Shown: piece by piece, positions 12,701 to 24,700 of the stretch
How positions within the stretch are numbered: the stretch's first letter is position 1
How the letters are laid out: each line of letters starts with the position of its first letter
Source of the DNA: Stomoxys calcitrans
Taxonomy: Eukaryota; Arthropoda; Insecta; Diptera; Muscidae
Assembly: GCF_963082655.1 (NCBI RefSeq)
Contig: NC_081553.1
Coordinates: 43,865,260 to 43,929,259 of the forward strand
Reading direction: 5' to 3'
Length of the DNA stretch: 64,000 bases
Program-made: the position numbers and the translations under genes
Notes under the pieces: generated by a model
The model's database searches: none
Seen by the model: only the letters and a program-made list of their open reading frames with translations
Told to the model about the DNA's origin: nothing

Positions 12701-15700
12701 CGAATTCGGATAGAAGGTAAAGCTTTTATGGGTTCCCGACCCTTAAACGGCAGACCGTTCTATATGGCAGCTATATCTAAATATAGTTCGATCTGAAACA
12801 TATTTGGGGCGGATGTTGGGAGGCTTAAAACCACTCACTGTTTCAAATTTCAGAGAAATCGGGCAATAAATGCACCTTTTAAGGGCTCAGACCCTTAACC
12901 GGCAGATCGGTCTATATGGCAACTATATCTAAATATAGACCGATCTGAACCAAAATTAACTCAGATGTCGCGAGGCTTAAGACAACTCACTGTTTTAAAT
13001 TCCAGCGAAATCGGGTAATAAATAAAACTTGTATGGGCTTGAGACCCTTTATCGGCAGATCGGTCCATATGAAAACTATATCTAACTATAGTCCGATCAG
13101 AACCATATTAAGGTCGGATATCGAAAGGCTTAAAACAACTCACTGTTCCAAATTCCAGCTAAATCGGGTAATAAATAAAACTTGTATGGGCTTGAGACCC
13201 TTTATCCGCAGATCGGTCTATATGCCAGCTTTTTCTAACTATAGTCCAATCAGAACCATATTAAGGTCGGATGTTAGGAGGCCTAAAATTACTTACTGTT
13301 TCGAATTTCAGCTAAATCGGGTAATAAATAAAGCTTTGATGGGCTTCAGAACCCTTTATGGGCAGATCGGTCTATATGGCAGCTATATATAAATATAATC
13401 CGATCTGAACCACAATTGGGTCCTATATTGGGAGGCCTGAAACTACTCACTGTATCAAATTTCAGGGAAATCGGTAAAAAAAAAATTCATGGGCTTCAGA
13501 CATTTTATCTGGAGATCGGTCTATATGGCAGCTATATATAAATATAGACCCATCTGAACCATATTTAGGTCAGACATTGGGAGGCTTACAACAGTTTCAA
13601 ATTTCAATGAAATCGGATAAAAAGTAAAGCTTTTATGGGTTTCAGACCCTTTATCGTAAGATCGGTCTATATGGCAGCTATTTATATCTTAATATGGTCC
13701 GATCTAAATCATATTTAGGTCAGGTATCGGGAGGCTTAAAATAACCCAATGTTTCAAATTTCAGCACAATCCGGCTATAAATAAAGCTTTTGTGGACTTC
13801 AGACCCTTTATCGGCAGATCGGTCTATATGGCAGCCATATCCAAATGTAGTGCGATCTAAACCATATTTAGGTCAGGTAACGGGAGGCTTAAAATAACCC
13901 ACTGTTTAAAATTTCAGCACAATCCGGCTATAAATAAAGCTTTTATGGACTTCAGACCCTTTATCGGCAGGTCGGTCTAAATGACAGCTATATCTAAATA
14001 TAGTCCGATCTGAACCATATTTGGGTCCTATGTTGAGAGGCCTAAAACTATTCAAATTCAAATGCACATTTTGCCCATGAACATTCCACTAAGGAACAGG
14101 GGCAAACTTCTCACATATCAATGAGTGCAGTTCGATTCAAGTTTAAGCTCAATGATAAGGGGCCTCCTTTTTAAAGCCGAGTCCGAATGGCGTGCCGCAG
14201 TGCAAAACCTCTTTGGAGAGAAGTTTTACATGGGATAGTATCGCAGAAATGTTGCCAACATTAGGAGGGGAAAACTACCGTTGAAAATTTTTTCTGACGG
14301 CCTCGCCAGGATTCGAACCCAGGTGTTCAGCGTCATAGGCGGACATGCTAACCTCTGCGTTTCGGTGGCAGCTATATCCAAATCTGGACTAATCTGAGTA
14401 AAATTGAAGAAGGATGTCGAAGGGCTTAACACAACTCACTGTCCCAAATTACGGCGACATCGGACAATAAATGCGCTATTTCTGGCCCCAAAACCTAAAA
14501 CCGAGAGATCGGTCTATATGGCAGCTATATCCAAATATTGACCGATCTGTGCCGTAATGCAGAAGTATGTCAAGGGGTTTAACTTAACTCAATGTCCCAA
14601 ATTTCGGTGACATCGGACAATAAATGCGCCTTTTATGGACCTAAGACCCTAAATAGGAGGATCGGTCTATATTGCAGCTATATCCAAATCTGGACCAATC
14701 TGGGCCAAATTGACGAAGGATGTCAAGGGGTTTAACTTAACTAATGTCCCAAATTTCAGCGACATCGAACAATAAATGCGCCTTTTATGGGCCTAAGACC
14801 CCAAATCGGAGGATCGGTCTATATGGCAGCTATATCCAAATCTGGACCGATCTTGGCCAAATTGACAAATGATGTCGAAGGGCCTAACAACTCACTGTCC
14901 CAAATTTCAGCAAAATCGGATAATAAATGTGGCTTTTATGGGCCTAAGACCCTAAATATGAGGATCGGTCTCTATGGCAGCTATTCCAAATGTGGACCGA
15001 TCGGAGCCAAATTGACGAAGGATGTCAAGGGGATTAACTTAACTCAATTTCCCAAATTTTGGCGATATCGGACAATAAATGCGCCTTTTATGGGCCTAAA
15101 ACCCTAAATCGGAGGATCGGTCTATATGGCAGCTATATCCAAATGTGGACCGATCGGAGCCAAATTGAAGAAGGATGTCGAAGGGCCAAATATAACTCAC
15201 TGTCCCAAATTTCGGCGACATCGGATAATAAATGCGCCTTTTATGCGCCTAAAACCCTAAATAGGAGGATCGTTCTATATGGCAGCTATATCCAAATCTA
15301 AACCGATCTGGGCCAAATTCACGAAGGATGTCGAGGGGTCAAACACAACTCACTGTTCCAAATTTCAGCAAATTGGGATAATAAATGTGGCTTTTATCGC
15401 CATAAGACCCTTAATCGGAGGATTGGTCTATATGGCAGCTACATTCAAATCTGGACCGATCTGGGCCAAATTGACGAAGTATGTCGAGGGGCATAACACA
15501 ACTCACTGTCCCAAATTTCAGGGGCCTAACACAACTCACTGTCTCAAATTTCAGCAAAATCGGATAATAAATGTGGCTTTTATGGGCCTAAGGCCCTAAA
15601 TCGGAGGATCTGTCTATATGGCAGCTATATCCAAATCTGGACCGATCTGGGCCAAATTGACGAAGGATGTCGAAGGGTCTATCAAAACTCACTGTCCCAA

Positions 15701-18700
15701 ATTTCAGCAAAATCAGATTATAAATTTTTACTTTTATGGGCCAAAGACCCTAATTCGGCGGATCGGTCTATAAGGGGGCTACATCAAGATAGAGTTCGAT
15801 ATAGTCCATCTTCGAACTTAAAAAAGAATCTGTGCAAAGTTACAGCTCAATATCTCTATTTTTGAAGACTGTAGAGTGATTTCAACAGACAGACGGACGG
15901 ACATGTCTAGATCGTCTTAGATTTTTACGCTGATCAAGAATATATATACTTTATAGGGTCGGAAATGGATATTTCGATGTGTTGCAAACGGAATGACAAA
16001 ATAAATATACCCCCATCCTTCGGAGATGGGTATAAAAACAAATGTGGAAAACTTGTACTATTTTTGTTAACAACGTTCCATTGAAGCCAAACCCTAGCCT
16101 GAAATTTTATTGCTTGCCTTCAATAGGCGTTTTACATTACTCAGAATACCTTATATTAGGTTGCCCAAAAAGTAATTGCGGATTTTTCATATAGTCGGCG
16201 TAGACAAATTTTTTCAACGGCTTGTGACTCTATAATTGCATTCTTTCTTCTGCCAGTTATCAGCTGTTACTTTTAGCTTGCTTTAGAAAAAAAGTGCGTG
16301 AAATTTTGTTTACATTTGTTTGTTTGGCGTCAATTTTAATATGGGTACCACATGTATTCAAAGAAATTCATTTAACAAACCGAATCAACGCTTGTGATAT
16401 GCACCTTAAACGCAATGAATTCGATCTGTTTTTAAAACGAATCATAACTAAAGATGAAAAATGGATTGTTTACAACAACGCTAGTCGAAAACGATCATGG
16501 TCCAAGCATGGTGAACCAGCTCAAACCACTTCAGGGGTGTTATCCACCAAAAGAAGGTTATGCTGTCTGTTTGGTGGGATTGGAAGAGTGTGGTATATTT
16601 TGAGCTGCTTGCAAGGAACCAAACGATTAATTCGGATGTTTACTGTCAACAATTGGACAAATTGAATACAGCCATCAAGGAGAAGCGACCAGAATTGGTC
16701 AATCGTAAAGGTGTCATATTCCACCAGGACAACGCTAGACCGCACACATCTTTGGTCACTCGCCAAAAACTGAGTGAGCTTTTGATGCATCCACCATATA
16801 GCCCTGACCTTGCACCATCAGACTACCATTTATTGTATTTCGATCTTTGCAGAACTCCTTAAATGGTAAAACTTTCGGCAATGATGAGGCTATATAATCG
16901 CACTTGGTTCAGTTTTTTGCAGATAAAGGCCAGAAGTTCTATGAGCGTGGAATACTAAATTTGCCAGGAAGATGGCAAAAGGTTATCGAACAAAATGGCA
17001 ATTATATATTTGATTAAAGTTCATTCTAAGTTTAATTATCCGATCCGAAGTTATGGATTGTTTAATGTGCTGGATTGCCATTCGTGACCACTGTTCGCCG
17101 GACTTTTTTTAACAACAAGCTTTTCTGGACACAATTATTGTAAGTATTTTCTGCATCATTATTCATTCATTTTTCATTTTTCAAAATTTAACTAAAAATA
17201 CACTTTTCCTACTTTTTTCTTCTTCAGTACAACCTAATAATCGTTAAAAGCCAAATAAAGCTACAACTAAACTACTTCAACAAAAAACATTGGTTACTTC
17301 TACTAACAGGGCAATGTTTCAATAAAAAAAGGACAACATCGATTTAATGAATGAAAATAAAATGACAACAAAGCATGTAAAAGGAACAGGAAGCAGGTTG
17401 GGGATCATATGTACAAAAAAAAATAAAATGCCACAATTTAACATTAAAAAAAACAACCAATAACCAAGGAATTTTGCCAATTTGGAAAACACATACACCA
17501 AGAAAAAAAAAACAAACTATTGTTACTACAAATATATGAAGGGGGGGAAATACAAAATGTAACACATTCAACACATATACAACAAGAAAAGATGGGAATG
17601 AAATTTAGCACCAAATACCAAGATCTTACCTTATAAAGCTTTCGTTTTCCTCATTTAACTTATCGGCATCCTTTGATTTGTAATGCATCAAACGATCCAG
17701 CAGACGGCGATTCTCGTCCTGGCAAAGTTCAGGTTTATGGGTTGTAGTCGTTGTCACAGTTATAGAAGTAGAAGAAGAAGAAGAAATGGAAACAATTTTT
17801 TTAATTTTCTTTAACATTTTTGTTGCGACCAAAATTTCTTTTTTTTTTTTCTTAAGCACTAATATTATTCCTCTAGTATGCAACGTGCATTTGCCGACTA
17901 TGTCAACGAGAGAATAAGAAATGTTCCATATTTTATTTCCATTGCATCAGCCAACGGATTATTTTGGTTTATACTAAATATACTCTGATACATAATAGTC
18001 TGAGTATACTTGTTTTCTTTTTTAGCCAATATTTAGCTCTGTAATTTCTCTGGTTGTTTACTTTTTACACTCCTCTCTGTCATTTATCATATTGTGGTCA
18101 AACACTTTATATGCCTATAAATTATCCATGATTATCCTTAAGATTGTCACAATGCTTATTTTCCAACCTACGATAATGACAATATATTGAACGTTAAGGG
18201 AAATGTCCATCAATCAAATATAACACAAATAGGCGACACATTGTCTATGGTTAGTTAAATGTGAGAAGGCGAAATTCGGCAAAAAACATATGGCGAAATA
18301 AATTTTCTGTAAAATTCAAAGCGAAACAAATGCGTGAAATTGTAATAACCTGAATTACAGTAACGGTGCAGGTTGTTAAAAAGTTCGGGATGGAAATGCA
18401 TAAGAGGGAATAGTGTTTATTTACATTTTTTTTGGAGTTCCAGATGTCGTAGGTGGCGGACAAAACCATAGCCGAAAGTCATTACCACGCGCAAAAAAAG
18501 AATTCAATGGGCATAAACAAAGTTTCGGCAGTTATACTTCTTTTGTGAAAAAGTTGGGGCTTTGTTTATGATAAAATTGCAAGCATTTGTATCGAATATA
18601 AAGGATGGATATTGTCAAACATTTTGTTGCTTCCATCGGCATGAGGATTTTTATTTGCACACGCAAAAAAATAAAACATTAAGGAAATTTTTAACGACAA

Positions 18701-21700
18701 ACAAAAAAAGTTATAACGGAGTTTTGCTTTTATTGTAACCGTGTAACGTTTCGCTACAACTTTTAAAAACGTTAGTCACAAACGTAGTATTATTGAACGT
18801 AACTAAAACAACAAACAAATTTTGCCCATGAACATTCCACTAAGGAACCGGGGCAAACTTCTCACAAATCAATGAGTGCAGTCCGATTCAAGTTTTAGCT
18901 CAATGATAAGGGGCCTCCTTTTTATAGCCGAGTTCAAACGGCGTGCCGCAGTGCGACACCTCTTTGGAGAGAAATTTAACATGGCATATTACCTCACAAA
19001 TGTTGCCAGCATTAGGAGGGGAAAGCCACCGCTGAAAAATTTTTCTGATGGTCTCGCCAGGATTCGAACCCAGGCGTTCAGCGTCATAGGCGGACAAGCT
19101 AACCTCTGCGCTACGGTGGCCTCCTATTGAACGTAACTGACTTTGTTTATTGCAAACCCTTAAGCTGGTAAAAAAAATCTTTCTTTTGTTTTAAAACCAA
19201 AACCTCTTTAATTGCAAAAGTGCTTCGATAGCCGCAAACGATTATTCGTGTACTAGAACAATAATTACTCTCTTGTATCTCTCCTACTAGATAGAAAGGG
19301 TGAGTATTTGAGCGTATAGACCAGTGGTTGGCAAAAATACTCACTCCATTGCACATTATTTTGTACATACACAAAAAAAATAATCCCAAGTAGACCCATA
19401 GGCTTGCAAATAATTATAATTGTGTGCTCGTCGCTGGTGTAGACACATTCACACACACAATATTGTTTTCTTGTTTGTTTTGACTGAGCAAAGAGCAGTC
19501 AGTATATTGAGCAGATCGGACGAGTGCGGATTGTGAACTCAGAAAGTGAAAATTTTTAAGTACAGCTAATAGACAGGTTTGTCGAGCGTTCAACGAACGA
19601 TCCTTGAAGCCATCACACCTAATATGGTTGAAAAGTCTTCTAACTAAAGACGAAATGCGTCCCCTAGAAAATCTCCGATCATTGAGCTCGTCTCGAAAGA
19701 GAAACAAACAAAAATTGTAAAATTTAATGACCTTCGCCCAAACAGGCAAATAACTTGAAAATGACAATTTCGTTTCGTTAAAAAGCTGCCACGTAGAAAA
19801 AAAAGAAACACTACAAGAATTGCTAAGGCACATACATTGTTTGGAAACATTTACGCGATAAAGAAATTTCCATTACAATGTATGTATTTAAATGTGCGAA
19901 AACAACAACAAACATGTTTTGTTTTATTTATGGTATAAAGAAAACAGCAGATCATAAAACAAAACCATAATGAAGTTGTGCGAAAATTGAAGGCTTTTAA
20001 ATATACTACCCTACCCTATCCTACTACTATCTATCCTACTGCAACTAATGTATCCTAGTATTGCTCTACTCTAGTACTACCATACTCTAGTAATATCCTA
20101 CTATAGAGCTACCCTACTTTAGTACTACCGAACTCTAGTACTAACTTACTCTAGTACTACCCAACTCTAGTACTACCATACTCTAGTAATATCCTACTCT
20201 AGTACTACCCTACTCTAGTACTACCGAACTCTAGCACTACCCAACTCTAGTACTACCATACTCTAGTACTACCTTACTCAAGTACTACCCTACTCTAGTT
20301 TTACCATACTACCTAGTGTAGTACTACCCTACTCTATTACTACCCTACTCTAGTACTACCCTACTATAGTATAACCTGTTCTAGTACTACCCTACTATAG
20401 TAATACCCTTTTTTAGTACTACCCTACTCTAGCACTACCCTACTCTATTACCACCCTACTCTAGTACTACCCTACTCTAGTACTACCATACTCTAGTACT
20501 ACCCTACTCTAGTACTACCCTACTCTAGTTTTACCATACTACCTAGTCTAGTACTACCCTACTCTAGAACTACCCTACTCTAGTACTACCCTACTCTAGT
20601 ACTACCCTACTATAGTATAACCTGTTCTAGTACTACCCTACTATAGTATAACCTGTTCTAGTACTACCCTACTATAGTATAACCTATTTTAGTACTACCC
20701 TACTCTAGTACTACCCTACTCTAGTACTACCCTACTCTAGTACTACCCTACTCTAGTACTACCCTACTCTAGTACTACCCTACTCTAGTACTACCCTACT
20801 CTAGTACTACCCTACTCTAGTACTACCCTACTCTAGTACTACCCTACTCTAGTACTACCCTACTCTAGTACTACCCTACTCTAGTACTACCCTACTCTAG
20901 TACTACCCTACTCTAGTACTACCCTACTCTAGTTTTACCATACTACCTATGTAGACTAGTACTACCCTACTCTAGAACTACCCTACTCTTTTACTACCTT
21001 ACTACTCTACCCTAGTACTGCCCTACCCTAGTATTACCCTACCCTAGCACTACGCTGTTCCAGTTCTACCCTACCCTGCTTACTCTAGAAGGGAGGTAAT
21101 TGTAATTATTACAGCTCTATAATTGTAAATAGGGTGATGTATATATCTGGGGTCGTATACATTGTAATTTACTATTAAAATAAAAGTTCGACATATTTTT
21201 TAATTAAAATGAAATCTCGAAATTTTCAATAAAAATCAAATCACAAAAAAATTCTTTTGAAGGCTGAACCGATGTTGATGAAATGTTTATACAATGTAGA
21301 GTTTGGACTTCCGATGAAAATAGAATAAACGGAGCAGATTCTCCCCCTCTTACAGTTATTGAAACCAGTAAGGAAAGACAAAAGTCGGGCGATGCCGACT
21401 TTATAATACTCTACACCTACCCTATAAATACAAAAGAGGGGGAACATCCAATTCTGAACCAATTTTGATGGACCTCGGCGGATGTATCCAGATAGATTAT
21501 TAAAATTCCTGTATCAAATTTCGAGCAAAGCAAATATGTTCAAAATGTAATAACTACGGTTGACAAATGACAACAAATTACCCAAAATCTGACTAACATA
21601 TACATGGGAGCTATATCTACATCTGAACCGATTTCGACCAAACTTTATAGATATTGTGGAATTCGTCGAAGAAAGCGTTGTACAAAAAAAAAGATTGGTC

Positions 21701-24700
21701 AATAAATTCGCTTGCTGTGGGTCTAGGAGTGAAAATCGGGCGATATATATATTTGAGAGCTATATCTAAATCTGAGCCGATTTCTATAAAATTCATCAAT
21801 AATATCGAGAGTCATAAGAAAATTTTTTCTGCCTAATTTCGAGAGAATCGGTTTACAAATGAAAATTTTATTACTGTATTACTCCAAATCGGACGAACAT
21901 ATATATGGGAGCTATATCGAAATCTGAACCGATTTTTATGAAATTTGCCAGTAATATTGAAGATTATAAGAAAATCCCTCCTGCCAAATTTCAAGAGAAT
22001 CGGTCAACAAATGATCATTTTATTGCATTATTACTGCAAATATGGAAGCTATTATCCAAATCTGAAACGATTTTTTCCAATTTTAATAGGCTTTGAATAG
22101 GCAAATTTGAACACGATCGTATGAAAATTGCGACCTGTAGTTTGTACACATATTAACATGAACAGACGGACATAGCTAAATCGAATCAGAAAGTGATTCT
22201 GAGTCGATCAGTTACTTATCAATGGATCTATTTGTGGGTTACAAACAAATGCACTAAGTTATAATACCCTGTACCACAGTAGTGGTGTAGGGAATAAAAA
22301 CACCAGATTTTCGAAATGGTCTGCCAATTACAAAATTTATAAATAAAAATTCGGCACAGCCCAACCGGTATTCGGCCAGGACACACGGAGCAACAGCGAG
22401 AGCCGTTGACTTTGTCTAGCATTCGAAGCCATCAATACAACTTCCCAAAGATGCACAATGTGTATACCATGGAAGCAATTTTAGACCTATGGAAAATAAT
22501 ACCATTACTACAATGCAAAACACATGCGATGGAAAAGAACAGCTAGTGTGGAAGGTCTCAAACATGCTTAGTGCCGTACTTACATCGTTAACGTTTCGTG
22601 GTATATTCGATATAAGTACGACCTGAGAAGCTAATTTTTGTTTGCTCTCTTATAGTAACCTAAAGACTTTCTTACTTACTTTGCTTGAATTGGCTATGAC
22701 AGAACATTTGTTCCACTTGCCGAAAGTAGAAAAGCGTTCCAAACGATCTTCGATCTTCTGCGCTCATTCTAAAATCTCTGACACCAAGTTTCTAGGTGAC
22801 TCTCACCACTTGATCTTTCCATCGGGATTTTGGTCTTCCCGGTTTGCGTGTACCAAACCGGGAAGACCGGTTGCCTTCAAAAAACTTCTTTGCCGGATCT
22901 TCTTCATCCATTCTGACAACATGACTTAGCCAACGCAGGCGTTGTATTTTGAAGCGTGCAACTATGCTATCGTCGTCATACAGCTCGTCGTTCATATGTC
23001 GCCTATATTCTCCATTAACGCAAACTGATACATATATTTTACGAAGAATCTTTCTCTCAAATACTCCAAGTACTGCCTCATCTGCTTTCACAAGTGCCCA
23101 TGTCTTAGAACCATATAACAACACGGGTAGTATCAGTGTCTTGTATAGTGTAATCTTCGTCTGACGAGAGGCGGACTTGTTTCTAAACTGCTTAGTTAAT
23201 CCAAAGAAGCATCTGTTTGCCCGTATTATTCTTTGCTTTATCTCAAAACTGGTGTCATTCGTTTTGATTACGGCGGTGCCGAGGTAGATAACATTGCTGA
23301 CTATCACAAAGTTGTGGTTCCCAACTTTCTCCATTTTCTTTATCTCCTCGGTAGTACAAAGCGTTTTGGGAGTTGAAACCATCCATTTCGTCTAATCTCC
23401 ATTTACTGCCAGACTCATTTTGCACTGACTCTCTTTCGATTCTTTCAAGGGCTGCAGTTACTACTTCCGGTGACCGACCTATGATGTCGATGTCGTCAGC
23501 ATAGACGAGTAGCATTGATAAGTGTGTCATATCTATTCGCATCTGCATCTCGTATAATCTTCTCCAGCAGGATAAGTAGAACAGGGCTAAGTGTCTGGGG
23601 GACTACCCCAACCTCCAAAACACCACTAAATCGATCATACATAATTACCGACCATGGCAAATGAAATGTATTTGGAAGTAGAGCACGAAGTTGGGACACC
23701 CACATTCGGGACACTTTTCTGGGGTCCATACTACCCCTAAACCCACCAATCTGGGGCCCTTCCATCTCCCAAAATCCCTATGAGAATATCAAAATCTAAA
23801 AAGTCCTTTAAGAATGGAGTACATCTAACATCCAATCATAAGTGGCCCTAAACCCTCCGAACGAATTCATAGACCAATAAAGATAATATGGGGTTCACCT
23901 AAAGGCATTTATGTATGTTGCTATATGCTCAGCGATATACAGGGTGGCTGATGAAAGCCGCTACCAAAAAAAAATGTAATAACTTTTTTTCTATTTAATA
24001 ATAATAATTTAATAATTAATTTAATTAATTAATTAATTAATTTAATTAATAATAATTTAATAATTAATTTAATAATTTAATTTAACATGAATAAAAGAAA
24101 AATGTATTCCATACACCGAAAAAAAAATGTAGCAATATTCATCATTGTAGCAATATTCATCAGCCACCCTGTACATATACCACTTTCGTAGCATGGTATT
24201 TTACAAATAAAGGATAATTGTTTTCCATATATTGTAGAAGAAGGCGGAGCGTAGCGGGCCAAGTTTAGCAAATATCTTCATGAAAATCTTATTTCGAAAA
24301 AAAGAATTTTTCATAAAAATATAATTTAGACAAAATTTTTTATGAACATTTTCTTCCAAAGTCAACTTTTAATCAAATATGTATGTACATACATATTTGA
24401 TACAAATTCTTTTCCCAAACCAAAAATCGAAGGTCGAAACGCTTTTATGGCTGAAAACCTTTATTACGAGGGGAATCCCAATTACGTCAGTTGGAAGCCT
24501 CGCAAAACTTTTAGTGGTAACAGCAGCTCACAATTCCCACAATGTCACATTGTAATCGACAATCGCTCCTAAAAACATATCTATCTTCATATTTACTCAA
24601 TTGTCGCCAACAGCAATGATAGATATTGTATATAAGGGTGTAATGGAAGAGTGTGGAGTGATAGCAACATACAGAGTTAGTTTTTAGATTTAACACAGGA

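Noticed and set aside
12328..16038. Multiple 60-120-codon frames as small genes
   Set aside because: They repeat the same peptide with each ~153-bp unit, occur on both strands and belong to a non-coding DINE-like element.
18805..19124. A tRNA gene at the SINE head
   Set aside because: Promoter boxes are present but there is no complete cloverleaf with a convincing anticodon arm; the same head recurs attached to the same SINE body.
20005..21085. CRISPR-like array
   Set aside because: Units are contiguous 16-bp repeats with no unique spacers, in a eukaryotic intron.
23496..23765. An 89-codon minus-strand frame as part of the LINE RT
   Set aside because: Only the portion up to ~23590 is LINE; the rest belongs to the adjoining 133-bp repeat, so the frame is chimeric.
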